A stretch of 64,000 nt of DNA from Sulfolobales archaeon Acd1 (GCA_000389735.1 APJY01000001.1:647064-711063), one strand, 5' to 3'. Shown: positions 1 to 9,187, numbered from the stretch's first letter. Made by a program: numbers and translations. Notes: generated by a model not told the origin, from the letters alone.

Positions 1-219
1 ATTTACGTCGTTGAGGTACTCTCGGAAAAGTTCGACAGCATGAGCTGCTTGGACAAGATGGAGGTAGTGCTTCACGAGTTGCTCCACATTCCTAAATCCA
101 TGAGCGGCGGCCTGAGGGGCCACAACTACAGCGAGTTCAGGAGGATCAAGAAGTACAGAAAGGCTTTACAGGAGCTCTGCCTTAGCGCGGATCATGAAGA
201 CTGGAAAGGTCAATCCTAG
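1..219 (+). CDS. Putative zinc metallopeptidase (C-terminal part)
   Basis: The first 72 codons of the window are an open frame ending in TAG, so this is the 3' end of a gene that begins outside the window. It carries an HELLH zinc-binding motif followed about 15 residues later by GHNYSEF, a pattern seen in the small predicted metallopeptidases grouped under COG4900 and related phage-type metallopeptidases. The two His of HELLH would bind zinc and the Glu would activate water. The substrate is unknown. It converges on the lipoate ligase gene on the other strand and is probably not part of the sulfur island. The family assignment rests on this motif pair only. Confidence 0.6.
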   Translation: MYVVEVLSEKFDSMSCLDKMEVVLHELLHIPKSMSGGLRGHNYSEFRRIKKYRKALQELCLSADHEDWKGQS

Positions 220-272
220 CTAGTCGTTAATCACGGCGAAGTCAAGGAGATTTCGACGCGAACTTGAAGGGC

Positions 273-1403
273 TTAAATGACTTCCCTTACCTCGGGCTTG
301 TTGAGCAGCTCCTCGAAGGCCTTCTTTAGGTCGTTAACGTCGAAACCGAAGATTACCGGCTTCTCCCTGGTAAAGATCTCGTCCAGTTTGGTGAATATCT
401 GATCCACCGGCGTTCCCTTAAGCGAGTCCTCCAACTTCTCTACGAATCCCTTGGGTGACATGACGAAGAAGTCGCCCGAGATGGACACCTCGTCCAGCTT
501 CCTATCGACTATTTTCGCCGTGATCCTGACGAGCTTCCTGGCCTTGAAATCCAAGTGGCAGACGGCAACGTTGCCCGTTATCTTCACGCACCTCTCGGTC
601 CTGAGGTCTGGGTGTCTGTTGTCCTTATAATAGGTCCACTCCTCCCTCATCTTCTCTTCGGCTAGCTTGTTCCACAGCTCTATCTCCTCAGGAGTCAATT
701 GACTATCCTCGAACTTCACTCTGAGTTCCCTCTCGAACTCCGTCTTAAGCCTCTTCACTATCTCCTCCTCCGGAGGTACACAGCCCAACTCCCTCTTCAT
801 GGAAGTTATCCACTCGTTCATATCCTTAGCCATCTTGTCTCTGAACTTCTCAGACGGAACCCTAATGCACTTGCTCACGAAGTCCGCGTCGAAGTCCAGG
901 AGTATGTTGCCCGCGATGACAACAGCGTTGTTGTGCGTCATAGCTCCGTTGCCGCTTATCTTCCTTCCGTTAACCACGACGTCCTGATCCCTTAAGCTGG
1001 CGTTGAGTCCGTAGCTCCTGAGGACGTTCACGACCGGGGTCAAGTATTTCTTATACAGCGACACTGGGTCTGAGGGAGCCTCGTCCCTTCTGACTACGAC
1101 GAAGTAGTCGAGCTCTCCGGGCGTGATCACCACTGTGCCTCCCCCTATATCCCTCCTCACCACGGGTATCCCGTTGGCCTTGGTGAACTCCAGGTTGACC
1201 TCGAGCCATACCTCCTGATGCACTCCAACGTTAACGAAGGGTTCCCTAGCACTAAAAACCAGGAGGGTGTTCTTGCCTCCCTTGCTCACGTAATCCGCCA
1301 CAGCGACGAACGAAGTGACCATGTGATAGCCGTCCTGCGGCGGTAGCGATACGAACCTCCAGGACATTTCATATCTTCTGAAGAAAAACGAGTTTATATT
1401 CAT
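273..1403 (-). CDS. Lipoate-protein ligase, sLpl-type, next to lbpA
   Basis: Member of the LplA/LipB/BPL catalytic family, which activates lipoate or octanoate with ATP and attaches it to a lysine of an H-type or E2 protein. The lipoyl-AMP motif RRDIGGGT is at residues 83-90 and the conserved lysine lies in NGRKISGNGA (K148). The 376 residues include a C-terminal accessory-type domain (about residues 255-376), so both domains are in one chain, as in the sLpl(AB) ligases described for sHdr bacteria and archaea. It lies 57 bp downstream of lbpA on the same strand and very likely modifies that protein. The start is uncertain: ATG at 1403 gives the longest frame, but ATG at 1367 (MSWRF) fits the usual family N-terminus better. 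Confidence 0.85.
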   Translation of the reverse strand: MNINSFFFRRYEMSWRFVSLPPQDGYHMVTSFVAVADYVSKGGKNTLLVFSAREPFVNVGVHQEVWLEVNLEFTKANGIPVVRRDIGGGTVVITPGELDYFVVVRRDEAPSDPVSLYKKYLTPVVNVLRSYGLNASLRDQDVVVNGRKISGNGAMTHNNAVVIAGNILLDFDADFVSKCIRVPSEKFRDKMAKDMNEWITSMKRELGCVPPEEEIVKRLKTEFERELRVKFEDSQLTPEEIELWNKLAEEKMREEWTYYKDNRHPDLRTERCVKITGNVAVCHLDFKARKLVRITAKIVDRKLDEVSISGDFFVMSPKGFVEKLEDSLKGTPVDQIFTKLDEIFTREKPVIFGFDVNDLKKAFEELLNKPEVREVI

Positions 1404-1460
1404 TGATTAACTAATTTTTTAGTTTTATTTGTATAAAATAAACTAAATTCGGAAAACAGC

Positions 1461-1907
1461 TTAGAGTCTCTTGCAGGACAGCTTCTCTGAGGCTATTATC
1501 TCCTTCATCTTCTGAACCGCCTGATCTCCGGTGTGAAGCATCTTGAGCTCCTCGGGCTTCTCCACCTTCATTCTGACTAGCCATCCCTGACCGTAGGGAT
1601 CCCTGTTAATGATGACTGGGTTCTTCTCAGCCTCGGCGTTCACGTCTATTATCTCCCCAGTAACAGGGGCTGGTACTGGCCCCGCCCACTTGCCGCTCTC
1701 CATGGTAGCTATGGGCTTGCCCCTCTCGACCTTGGTGCCCTTTTTCTTAATCCTTACCTTAACTATTTTCCCCGCCATTGTCTGAGCCACGTCTGTTATC
1801 CCTACAAGGATCACGTCGGCTGACTCCTGCTTAGCCCACACGGTGTTCTTTCCTTCTATGTAGTACAACAGGTTCTCGGGTATCTCACAGTTCGACTCAA
1901 CGACCAA
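1461..1907 (-). CDS. lbpA: Lipoate-binding protein LbpA (GcvH-like, sHdr-associated)
   Basis: This 148-residue protein has the glycine-cleavage H-protein fold. The lipoylation site is ESGK with K73 as the acceptor. It differs from the true GcvH of the window (38687-39103) at the N-terminus (cysteine C7), in a basic insertion around residues 52-58 and in a C-terminal tail ending with C145. Proteins of this kind were defined as LbpA, the electron or sulfur carrier of the sHdr sulfur-oxidation system, which cannot be replaced by GcvH. Its position between the sHdr operon and a lipoate ligase supports this. Lipoylation is inferred from the motif. The role in sulfur oxidation is established for homologues, not shown here. 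Confidence 0.88.
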   Translation of the reverse strand: MVVESNCEIPENLLYYIEGKNTVWAKQESADVILVGITDVAQTMAGKIVKVRIKKKGTKVERGKPIATMESGKWAGPVPAPVTGEIIDVNAEAEKNPVIINRDPYGQGWLVRMKVEKPEELKMLHTGDQAVQKMKEIIASEKLSCKRL

Positions 1908-2022
1908 GGTTAGTCCCTCCCGATAAATTTCTGGCTTTACATTAAAAATCTTTTCAAAAATCAGTAGTTGAAGAATTTGGAGGCGCGCCGGTTTAGTAGC
2001 TTAGCTTAATAATTTAGTTAAC

Positions 2023-2508
2023 TTGAACCATATCGTGACAGAAGTTAAGGGCGACGGAATCAATAAGGTCAAAGTCGGGAACCTTGAGCTGGAAGTAGTC
2101 GGAGAGATCGAGGTAGATGGTAAAATATACAAGGTCGTTAACGTGCCTAACGCCGACGAGTTTCCGGGTTTTCCTCCCTCATGGGACTGGGTAAGGAAGA
2201 GCATGTTGACCTGGAGACCCTTCTTTAAAGGGAAGATGGTTAAGGTGGGCGATATAGAGGTTCCGAGCGTGGGCGACTTCCTGCTGAACTTGGACGAGGA
2301 CATGTACGAGCTGGTGAGGAGGATCTACGAGACCTTCAAGGTGAACAAACCCCCCATTGAGGTCAACGTCAGCGTGGTGGTCACGGACCACATACATGAG
2401 CTGGAAAGGAAGTTGGGCAGGACGTTCAGCGAAGAGGAGATGTCGAACCTCTACATAAGGTACGCCATAGAGCTAGCTATTTTAAGGGACGTTGGTCTTA
2501 TCAACTGA
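2023..2508 (+). CDS. Conserved hypothetical protein, cotranscribed with OsmC-like gene
   Basis: A soluble 161-residue protein without cysteines, signal peptide or membrane segment; I do not recognise the family. The first 45 residues look like a beta-rich domain (alternating hydrophobic KVKVGNLELEVVGEIEVDG), and the C-terminal third is predicted helical. The frame begins with TTG at 2023, while GTG at 2035 is an alternative that would put the start at a typical leaderless distance from the AT-rich element near 2005-2015. Its stop overlaps the ATG of the OsmC-like gene (TGATG), so the two are translated together. It is divergent from lbpA and sits at the edge of the sulfur island, which only weakly suggests a link to sulfur metabolism. 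Confidence 0.75.
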   Translation: MNHIVTEVKGDGINKVKVGNLELEVVGEIEVDGKIYKVVNVPNADEFPGFPPSWDWVRKSMLTWRPFFKGKMVKVGDIEVPSVGDFLLNLDEDMYELVRRIYETFKVNKPPIEVNVSVVVTDHIHELERKLGRTFSEEEMSNLYIRYAIELAILRDVGLIN

Positions 2509-2921
2509 TGCTCACCTTCACATCGGAGGGTAAACTGGAGAAGGACCACGTGACCGTGACCTTAGGGGACTTCGAACTCAAGATAGGCCTGTTAGGCTCC
2601 GGTTTGCCCACACCTGAAGAGGTGCTCCTGGCTTCTGCGCTGTCCTGTCTGATGTTGACCGTCTATTACGTGGCAAGGGAAAAGGACGTCGAAATTAAGG
2701 GAATGGAGGGCTATATAGAGGGTACCATGGACCCCAAGGGATTTCAAGGCCTTCCAGGAGTGCCTCCAGGGCTGTTGGAGGTAAAGTACTGGGTGAAGGT
2801 CGTCAGTAGAAGCGAGAGGATAAAGGAAGTGCTTGAGGAGTCAGAAAGGAGGTGCCCGTTGAAGGACACCTTAACCAGGCCGGTGAAGGTCGAGGTTAAT
2901 TGGGAAATAAAAACGGAGTAA
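2508..2921 (+). CDS. OsmC-like protein
   Basis: A 137-residue OsmC/Ohr-superfamily protein. The signature helix TPEEVLLASALSCLMLTVYYVA carries the first family cysteine (near residue 47), and the second lies in CPLKDTLTRPV near the C-terminus. This is the usual cysteine pair of OsmC peroxidases and of the less characterised OsmC-like thiol proteins. Classic members reduce organic hydroperoxides with lipoyl or other dithiol donors, which would fit beside lipoate genes, but the substrate here is unknown. The start ATG overlaps the stop of the upstream gene. It converges on the 108-residue unknown gene, with 3 bp between the two stops. Confidence 0.8.
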   Translation: MLTFTSEGKLEKDHVTVTLGDFELKIGLLGSGLPTPEEVLLASALSCLMLTVYYVAREKDVEIKGMEGYIEGTMDPKGFQGLPGVPPGLLEVKYWVKVVSRSERIKEVLEESERRCPLKDTLTRPVKVEVNWEIKTE

Positions 2922-2924
2922 TTC

Positions 2925-3251
2925 TCAAAAGCCCCCTTGAGTCTTCAGCTTGTTTATTTCCTGGACGTCGTAGTTGATTTCGTCAAGCTTTCCCTTAAGC
3001 TCCGGAATGGAGTTGAGCTCGTTGATCAACTGGACTAATCTGTCCCAATAGTTCTTGTAGACCACATCCAATTGTAGTCTGTTCATCGCTATAAGCTCCA
3101 AGGTCACCATCAGTTTGCTCGCTAAGCCCCTCTTCTCTAAAAGATCCTCGTTCTCCTCAACGAGACTCCCTAGCCTTTCTATTAGATCGTAAAGGTAGGG
3201 CCTGGTCTCAATCATCTCCCTTTCTCCAGGCTTGACGAGCTCCTCCTCCAT
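2925..3251 (-). CDS. Hypothetical helical protein downstream of sHdrB2
   Basis: A 108-residue acidic, cysteine-free and mainly helical protein of unknown family. It has no membrane segment. It follows sHdrB2 by 62 bp on the same strand and may be the last gene of the sHdr transcript, although an AT-rich stretch (3252-3313) could hold its own promoter. Position is the only hint to function: an accessory factor of the sHdr complex is possible but not shown. Confidence 0.7.
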   Translation of the reverse strand: MEEELVKPGEREMIETRPYLYDLIERLGSLVEENEDLLEKRGLASKLMVTLELIAMNRLQLDVVYKNYWDRLVQLINELNSIPELKGKLDEINYDVQEINKLKTQGGF

Positions 3252-3313
3252 ACAATTATAATAAGCCTGATGCCAAAATAAAAATCTTACTTGATTTATA
3301 AAATAAAAATTGT

Positions 3314-4231
3314 TCAGAGATATCTCTTGAGTACCGACATCGGGTTAGTCAGGTTCGCCGTCAGCATGGCCTCTTCAGGCGAGTGACCGAAGGCGAAGGC
3401 CATGAGCTGCGTGAAGTAGACTACCGGCATCCTCAGGTCCTCGCCGTAGCGCTCGGCTATCTTGTTCATGTTACTCTCTATCGCGACACCTCCTAGCGGA
3501 CAGTCCACTACCAGAATCTCGGCCCCGTTCCTCCTCGCCTCTTTCAGTATCCTAGCCTCCAGGTTGATGGAGACGTCCGGGTCGGAGTACACGTGCGGAC
3601 CTCCGCAACACATCGTCTTGGCCTCGAACGGCACCACCTCAGCTCCTAGGGCCTCGAGTAGCTTATCCATGAACACCGGCCTTTCGGGGTCGTCCTTGAG
3701 CCTCAAGTAGCCTGTCAGCGTGTAGGGCTTCGGCCTAGTGTACAGACAGCCATAGTAGGGGGCGACTTTCAGCCCAGTCAGAGGCCTCTTCACCTTGGAC
3801 TTAATGACCTCGATACCCACGCTGTTGTAGAGGAACTCGTTTACGTGTATCGTCATGAGCTGTAAGTCGTACTTGATCTCTCCCATCTTCTCAAGGTAGG
3901 CATTAACTTTCTCTCTCAGCTTCGGGTACTTGCTCAGGTAGTACTGGGCCCTCGAGAGGGAGTAGTGGCAACCCGGACAAGCCGACATTATGGCGTCGGC
4001 CCCTATTTTCCTAGCTAACGCCAAGTTCCTAGCTGGTAGCAGTAACCCCGCCATGGTGTTGACGTTCTTCACTTCCAGCGCACCGCAACAGTTGTAGTCG
4101 TCAAGCCTCTCGTAGGTAAGCCCCAGGTCTTTAGCAACTAGCGCTAGAGACACTTCGTATTGTTTGGCCATTCCGTCCAAAGCGCATCCTGGATACAGGG
4201 CTACTTTACCGTAGGGAACCTGAGCGCTCAC
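3314..4231 (-). CDS. hdrB2: sHdrB2, heterodisulfide reductase subunit B-like
   Basis: A 305-residue CCG-domain protein of the sulfur-oxidising Hdr-like complex. The first cysteine motif is complete (C16, C48-C49, C85, C88), enough for the noncubane [4Fe-4S] site known from methanogen HdrB. The second has C162, C208-C209 and C244, but the last position of the CxxC is Gly (CPLG, residue 247), so it is incomplete. The start is GTG at 4231, overlapping the stop of hdrC2 as GTGA, which indicates translational coupling. The gene closes the conserved C1-B1-A-hyp-C2-B2 order. By analogy the protein takes part in oxidising a protein-bound sulfane sulfur to sulfite in the cytoplasm. The exact role of B2 is not known. 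Confidence 0.92.
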   Translation of the reverse strand: MSAQVPYGKVALYPGCALDGMAKQYEVSLALVAKDLGLTYERLDDYNCCGALEVKNVNTMAGLLLPARNLALARKIGADAIMSACPGCHYSLSRAQYYLSKYPKLREKVNAYLEKMGEIKYDLQLMTIHVNEFLYNSVGIEVIKSKVKRPLTGLKVAPYYGCLYTRPKPYTLTGYLRLKDDPERPVFMDKLLEALGAEVVPFEAKTMCCGGPHVYSDPDVSINLEARILKEARRNGAEILVVDCPLGGVAIESNMNKIAERYGEDLRMPVVYFTQLMAFAFGHSPEEAMLTANLTNPMSVLKRYL

Positions 4232-4920
4232 TCCGGCCTCACCTCCTCCTTCATGGCCTCCTCAATTACCTCCCTTATCTTTTCCCAGTTCTTCACCTTG
4301 CTAGGCTTCATGAGCTCCTTGAACAGCCCAGACCTTAACAACGGGCCAGTCATAGTGATCAGGTCTTTCAAGCCCATCTTCACCATACCTTTCTTCACAG
4401 AGGCCGCTCCCAGCATTAGTTCGCTTATCCTCCCTCCGTTGTTCATTACCGTTTCGAAGAACAGCTCGTCGAATACCGTTCCTGGATCCGTGCTTACTAA
4501 GCCGTGCCTCAGCAGGTAGTTGTGAATCGCGTGTACCACTTCCTCCACCAGTACTCCCTTCGGGCACCTGTGAGTGCACTTCTGACAGGAGACGCACCTC
4601 CATATGGAGTTCTGGAGCTCTATTAGGCCCTGCTTGTCTCCCTTCCTAGCTAGGTCTATGAACCTCCTGGGCCCGTATTTCGGGTCGTACTCCCTCATGG
4701 TGCAGCCGGAGGTGCAGGTTCCGCACTGCCAACAGGCGCTTATGGTTACTCCTTCCAGGGTGTTGGCTATCTCGTCCCAGACGGACGGATCGTATCCCGT
4801 CTGTGTTCTCTCTATCATGAAGGAGTTCCAGGTGCCGTCTAGTTCTATCCCGTCTATTACTACCTTATCCTTTTGGATTACTCCCTTTATTATAGACTTC
4901 TCAAGCTCCGGAATTGGCAA
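4228..4920 (-). CDS. hdrC2: sHdrC2, iron-sulfur subunit C-like
   Basis: A 230-residue ferredoxin-like protein with two [4Fe-4S] motifs: C63-C66-C69-C73 ([11 protein letters not shown]) and C109-C112-C115-C119 ([12 protein letters not shown]). It passes electrons between HdrB-type and HdrA-type subunits. The start codon is TTG at 4920, chosen because a strong ribosome-binding site (GGTGATC) lies four bases upstream inside the end of the preceding gene; the two genes overlap by 20 bp. The N-terminal 55 residues before the first cluster have no obvious motif. Neighbours on both sides are sHdr subunits. Confidence 0.92.
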   Translation of the reverse strand: MPIPELEKSIIKGVIQKDKVVIDGIELDGTWNSFMIERTQTGYDPSVWDEIANTLEGVTISACWQCGTCTSGCTMREYDPKYGPRRFIDLARKGDKQGLIELQNSIWRCVSCQKCTHRCPKGVLVEEVVHAIHNYLLRHGLVSTDPGTVFDELFFETVMNNGGRISELMLGAASVKKGMVKMGLKDLITMTGPLLRSGLFKELMKPSKVKNWEKIREVIEEAMKEEVRPE

Positions 4921-5641
4921 GGCGGATCACCTTCAAGAAGGGTTTTAGACCCAAGACGAGGGCTGTAGTCGCGAGATGGGAGGGGAGCAACCCGGCGGCC
5001 TTCTTATCGACCGCCAGGTGCGTGGTGTAGTCCAGATACCTTACGTACGTATACACCGAAAAAACGGAAGTGACGTAGTAGTTATTGTCTGAACTTAAGC
5101 CGAAGACGTTAAGGATTGACCTCAATTCGTTAATAGCCTGGACGAACTCGTCGAAGCTGTGGATGTCGACGTTCTCCTTCAGAATGTAATACATGGCACC
5201 AGTCTTTCTGGCCCCGTTCCATATCCACCTGGTCCACAGCGGATAAGTCTCGGGTTCGATGAAGTGTATGACCTCCCTAGCCATGTCCTCTATGTCGGCC
5301 CTATCCCCACCCTTAACTAGGGACACGAACTTCTCGACCCTTTTTAGGTAAGGAATAGAGGTGTCCTTTAGCGTCTCATAGGCCTGAGAAAGCTGCGAGA
5401 GGCCTGTAAACTGCATAACCTCGTTGAAGTGTTTCTTTGCGTAAAACACGGACTCAAACAGCTTCCTGGCGTCTTCTTCCGTTTTTATTTCCAAATCGGA
5501 AAGAACCCGCGATTTCAATTTCATTGCTTCTAGAATCATTGACAGTGACTCTCTAGGGTTACCACGAGCTGTATTGTTAACGTCTGGTTTAATCATTTCG
5601 TTATAGATATCCCTTACGTAGTCTATATTGAAAAACCTCAC
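4901..5641 (-). CDS. sHdr-associated hypothetical protein (Hyp)
   Basis: A 246-residue soluble, mostly helical protein without cysteine motifs, placed between sHdrA and sHdrC2. A protein of unknown function at this exact position is a hallmark of sHdr operons (C1-B1-A-hyp-C2-B2), and I assign it by that position. The start is GTG at 5641, two bases after the end of hdrA. The conserved place inside the operon suggests it belongs to the complex or its assembly. Nothing in the sequence tells its activity. Confidence 0.85.
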   Translation of the reverse strand: MRFFNIDYVRDIYNEMIKPDVNNTARGNPRESLSMILEAMKLKSRVLSDLEIKTEEDARKLFESVFYAKKHFNEVMQFTGLSQLSQAYETLKDTSIPYLKRVEKFVSLVKGGDRADIEDMAREVIHFIEPETYPLWTRWIWNGARKTGAMYYILKENVDIHSFDEFVQAINELRSILNVFGLSSDNNYYVTSVFSVYTYVRYLDYTTHLAVDKKAAGLLPSHLATTALVLGLKPFLKVIRLANSGA

Positions 5642-5642
5642 G

Positions 5643-6734
5643 TTAATGCTTTACCACCTCAGCTGCGACCTTCCTCGGTGCCTCCTCCCATATGCCCTTG
5701 GAAACGTACTCGTAGGCTTTGATGGCAGCGGCCTGGCCCTCAGTTATTGAGTCAGATATAGTCTTCGGCCCGGTGATGGCTCCCGCCAGGAACACTCCCT
5801 TCCTGGTCGACAGGACTGGGAGCCTGTCCGGGTCCATCGGCCTCACGAAGCCGTGCTCCTCGAACTCTAGGCCGAGGACTTTCGCGACCTGCTTCGAGCC
5901 TAGGCCCAGCTCCATCCCGTTAGCTAAGATAACCATGTCGTACGGCACTACCAGGGCCCTGTTGAGGTTCATGGTGTCCTCTCCCTTGATTACTACGGTG
6001 TCGTTTGGACCCCTCATGAATTCGGATATCCTTCCCCTGATGAACCCTACCCTATAGTTAAGCTGGGCCTTCCAATAGAGCTTGTCCTCCATTAGGCCAT
6101 AAGTCCTTATGTCCATGTAGTAGATGTGGACTACAGCGTCAGGGATCCTTTCCTTTATCTCCATCGCCTGTTTTATGGATACGGCACAACAAACCCTTGA
6201 GCAGTGAGTGTTGCCTACCGTCGCGTCCCTAGAGCCGACACAGAGCAGAATAGCTACCCTCTTCGGGGGCGTTCCCTTAGTGGTGACTAACCTGTTCTCG
6301 GACAGCATTCCCTCGATGTCAGATATGTTATAGATGTTCGGAATGATTCCGTAACCGTACTCGTACTTTCTCCTCGAGTCGAAGTGTTCGAAGCCAGAGG
6401 CGGCTATTATCGCGCCGACCTTCTCGGTGTAAGTCTTCCCGTTCTTGTCCTTAATGGTAACGACGAAATTGTCTCCCTCCTGCTGAACTTTGTCGACTAT
6501 GCTCTCCATGTACCTGGTCTTAACGGCCTCTCCAGCCTTTATCAGGGGGTCTAGAACCTCTGAAGCCGGCCTGAGCTCAGGGAACAGAAGGCTGTACTTT
6601 AACTTCTTAGGGGTCCCTCCCAGATAGCTTTCCCTCTCCACTAGAACGACGTCAACTCCTAAAGCCTGAAGCTCCTTGGTCGCGCTGAGGCCTGCGGGAC
6701 CAGCGCCGATAACAAGGACCCTATTAGCGGGCAT
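5643..6734 (-). CDS. hdrA: sHdrA, flavoprotein subunit of the sulfur-oxidising Hdr-like complex
   Basis: A 363-residue FAD protein. The dinucleotide-binding motif GAGPAG is at residues 10-15 and a second FAD-contacting segment (FLAGA) is near residue 318. An iron-sulfur ligand set is visible at C165, C178, C182 and C183 (CVGSRD...HCSRVCC), as in HdrA. Unlike methanogen HdrA, it lacks extra ferredoxin domains at either end, which is the usual short form in sHdr. In sulfur oxidisers it is the core on which the B and C subunits assemble, and electrons from sulfur pass through its flavin. It starts with ATG and is separated from hdrB1 by 52 bp of AT-rich DNA, so a second promoter there is possible. 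Confidence 0.94.
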   Translation of the reverse strand: MPANRVLVIGAGPAGLSATKELQALGVDVVLVERESYLGGTPKKLKYSLLFPELRPASEVLDPLIKAGEAVKTRYMESIVDKVQQEGDNFVVTIKDKNGKTYTEKVGAIIAASGFEHFDSRRKYEYGYGIIPNIYNISDIEGMLSENRLVTTKGTPPKRVAILLCVGSRDATVGNTHCSRVCCAVSIKQAMEIKERIPDAVVHIYYMDIRTYGLMEDKLYWKAQLNYRVGFIRGRISEFMRGPNDTVVIKGEDTMNLNRALVVPYDMVILANGMELGLGSKQVAKVLGLEFEEHGFVRPMDPDRLPVLSTRKGVFLAGAITGPKTISDSITEGQAAAIKAYEYVSKGIWEEAPRKVAAEVVKH

Positions 6735-6786
6735 TCCCCTTCACCCCTTTTACATCATAGTTCATATAAAAACTTTATCTCTTAAA

Positions 6787-8115
6787 TTAACTTACTTTCT
6801 GAGCCTGTTCTCCCTTATACCACTTGACTCTATCAGGTAGGGCCAGGTAGAAGTCGATCTTCCTGTGAGGCTTGTAGAGGTACTCCGGCTGAGCATTACC
6901 GGCCCTCAGGTCTGCTAAGTACTGCAGGAACTGCTCCTTGTACTCGTCCACTGGCACTCCTATTTTCCTCAGGAACCCTTCAACGTCGGTGGCGTGCCAG
7001 TGGATCTGGCCTATCTTGTAGGGATCGGCACCCATAAGGATGGCGGCGAACTGCGCGTCGGAAAGCACCGGTAAGTTGTAGTTGAACCCGTGAGCCTTGC
7101 CCGCCCACTGGCTCTTGTCAAGCGTCGTCACACACCCTGTGTCAGAGGTCACGAACACGTCAGCCTTGCCCTCCTCGACTGCCGGGATAACCTTCTTGAA
7201 GAGGGCGAAGCTCCTAGTGAACTCCCTCTCGGTCAGGATGTGCCTGAAACCGAAGCCACAACAGTCCCACCAGGTCGAGTAATCGACTATCTTAGCTCCG
7301 AAGTTAAGGACCGTCCCGGTGGGCGGGGCTGGCCTTCTTCCCTGCCATACGTTTGGATCGTAAATGGTGTCGTCGGGCACTAGCTTATAAACGTGGCAGG
7401 GCGTGTGGACGGCGGCCCTGATGTTACTCACGTCGTACTTCTTATGCTGAGCGGCCTTCTTGCTCATAACGAAGAGCCACTCGGAGTAGTGTACAACCTC
7501 CTCGGGGACCACGATGTCCATGCCTAACTTCCTCATGATCGGCCTCAGCTTCTCCCTGATCTGGGGGTAGAGGACTATCATGTTCCTGATCTCCTTATAA
7601 TGACCGAAGGAGGTACCGCAGTGGATGAGCGGGAAGTAGTCAATCTCATATGCCCTCCACATGTTCCTTACGTATACTCCTGCTAGTGCGACCGGGTTGG
7701 AGGCTCCCGAGGCGTGATAGTTCCAGCCAGTGCAGCTGGTCTGGTGAGGCTCGTCCATGTAGTCGATTTCTAGCTTATTCATGATCCAGAACACGGAAGT
7801 CGGGTAGCCGGGTATGTGGCCACACTGACCGCAGCTCTTGTGCTGCCATAGCCTAGTGGTCGGGATCTTCTTCGGTAAGCCGTTTATCGTTTGAGCCTCT
7901 ACGGGGTTGTTGTAGGGTTTAATGTGATGAACTATTATCTCTCCCTTCTCCTCAAGCTTCTCCAATTCCTCTTTAACGTGGGCTATCCCGTGCGGCGTGC
8001 TGTACCTATAGATTACCCTCTGGTAAATCTCGTTCCAGTCGACATCCTCCGCGTAGGGAAAGGCCTGCTTGATCTCCTCATGTAGCTTTTTCTGAATTTC
8101 CCTTTCCTCCTGCAA
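6787..8115 (-). CDS. hdrB1: sHdrB1, heterodisulfide reductase subunit B-like
   Basis: A 442-residue CCG-domain protein, clearly longer than sHdrB2. The second motif reads C240, C285-C286, C328 with Thr where the last CxxC cysteine would be. The N-terminal motif is altered: C95-x-x-C98, C128 and C166 are spaced differently from classical HdrB and there is no CC pair. Cluster binding is therefore likely but not of the standard double type. It begins with TTG at 8115 and follows hdrC1 across a 161-bp AT-rich gap, which could hold a promoter. It is assigned B1 from the conserved operon order. Confidence 0.92.
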   Translation of the reverse strand: MQEEREIQKKLHEEIKQAFPYAEDVDWNEIYQRVIYRYSTPHGIAHVKEELEKLEEKGEIIVHHIKPYNNPVEAQTINGLPKKIPTTRLWQHKSCGQCGHIPGYPTSVFWIMNKLEIDYMDEPHQTSCTGWNYHASGASNPVALAGVYVRNMWRAYEIDYFPLIHCGTSFGHYKEIRNMIVLYPQIREKLRPIMRKLGMDIVVPEEVVHYSEWLFVMSKKAAQHKKYDVSNIRAAVHTPCHVYKLVPDDTIYDPNVWQGRRPAPPTGTVLNFGAKIVDYSTWWDCCGFGFRHILTEREFTRSFALFKKVIPAVEEGKADVFVTSDTGCVTTLDKSQWAGKAHGFNYNLPVLSDAQFAAILMGADPYKIGQIHWHATDVEGFLRKIGVPVDEYKEQFLQYLADLRAGNAQPEYLYKPHRKIDFYLALPDRVKWYKGEQAQKVS

Positions 8116-8276
8116 TCTACCCGCCTCCTGTTCGTTTCCGCGTCTTAATATAAAAACTTTAATATGAATACCTTATATCTAATCTATTTGTTTTAATTTA
8201 TACAAAAACAAAAAACTTAAACGTTTTATTAAATTTTTTAATACAAATTTCGAATAATCTGAAATAAATAAACTTT

Positions 8277-9110
8277 TTACAAATCGAGCCAGCTGTCGGG
8301 CAGGTCTTCCTCCTTGAGCTCCCCATTCATCCATTTCTCCCTAATCTCCTCAAGCTGACTCTTCCTTTCTTCATATATATCGGACACCATGTCGTAAAGG
8401 TCGGGATCGACGTTCTTAATCGCGTCCATAACGCCGGACTCGAACATTATCGTCATCAGCTCCACTGCGGTCTGTAACGAAGCGTGCCAACCTATGTCCG
8501 TCCTCTGTAAGAGATCCACTGGGATAGCCTTCCTGTACACGTCCATGTTCTTAGACTCTTCGACGGCCTGGGGTCCCCAATCTGGGAAGGCCTCAGGCTG
8601 AATCATGTCAGGGGTCACCTGGTTACCAAGCGTAAGCACGGTGTAGAGGACCCTTCTGTAAGGCGCTAATATCTCCTTGGCAGAAGGTAGCGCGAACTGA
8701 ACGGCGTACTCCCTTAGTAGCATGATTAGCCCAGCTATTTCGTTGTTGAACGGACACCTCATTGAACACGTGTAGCACTGGACGCAAGCCCAGACCTTCT
8801 TATTCACGAACTCCCATATCCTGTCCACTGCGTCCCTCATCATGTACTGTATCATTTCCCTGGGCCCGTAATCGTAGAATTTAGCGGCCGGACAGCCTGA
8901 AGTACACACCCCGCAATTCAGACAACCCCTTAAGTACTCGTTAAATCTGAAGTCCGACTTAACGGCCTGCCAGAACTTCCTAGCCAGCTCCCTTTGATCG
9001 GGGGGTAAGGTGTCCAAATTCCTTTCTTCTTCAGTGAGCGCTCCCTGTTCCGGGTAGCTTAAGTCCATGTACCTCGGGTCGTCGGGCAGAGGGATCACGT
9101 TCTGCGGCAA
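8277..9110 (-). CDS. hdrC1: sHdrC1, iron-sulfur subunit C-like
   Basis: A 277-residue protein with two [4Fe-4S] ferredoxin motifs at residues 63-74 (CLNCGVCTSGCP) and 109-120 (CVQCYTCSMRCP), followed by a helical C-terminal region of about 150 residues typical of HdrC. It is the first gene of the sHdr operon. The start codon is TTG at 9110, just downstream of a TATA-like element (9141-9150) in a position giving a leader of roughly ten bases. Function is electron transfer within the complex, known from the family. Confidence 0.92.
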   Translation of the reverse strand: MPQNVIPLPDDPRYMDLSYPEQGALTEEERNLDTLPPDQRELARKFWQAVKSDFRFNEYLRGCLNCGVCTSGCPAAKFYDYGPREMIQYMMRDAVDRIWEFVNKKVWACVQCYTCSMRCPFNNEIAGLIMLLREYAVQFALPSAKEILAPYRRVLYTVLTLGNQVTPDMIQPEAFPDWGPQAVEESKNMDVYRKAIPVDLLQRTDIGWHASLQTAVELMTIMFESGVMDAIKNVDPDLYDMVSDIYEERKSQLEEIREKWMNGELKEEDLPDSWLDL

Positions 9111-9139
9111 TTTAGGTCAGTTATTGTCTATCTGGCGCG

Positions 9140-9152
9140 GGTTATAAATATT
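9140..9152 (-). promoter_or_regulatory. TATA box of the sHdr operon
   Basis: The minus strand reads TAATATTTATAAC here, a good archaeal TATA box about 30-40 bp before the TTG start of hdrC1. No other strong element lies between it and the gene. Confidence 0.5.
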
Positions 9153-9187
9153 AATGTTAAAAAAGTAAATTTATTCCCCAATTGGAG

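Noticed and set aside
1980-1988. GGCGCGCC palindrome before the 161-residue gene
   Set aside because: An eight-base GC palindrome alone is expected by chance in 64 kb and is not repeated at other promoters.
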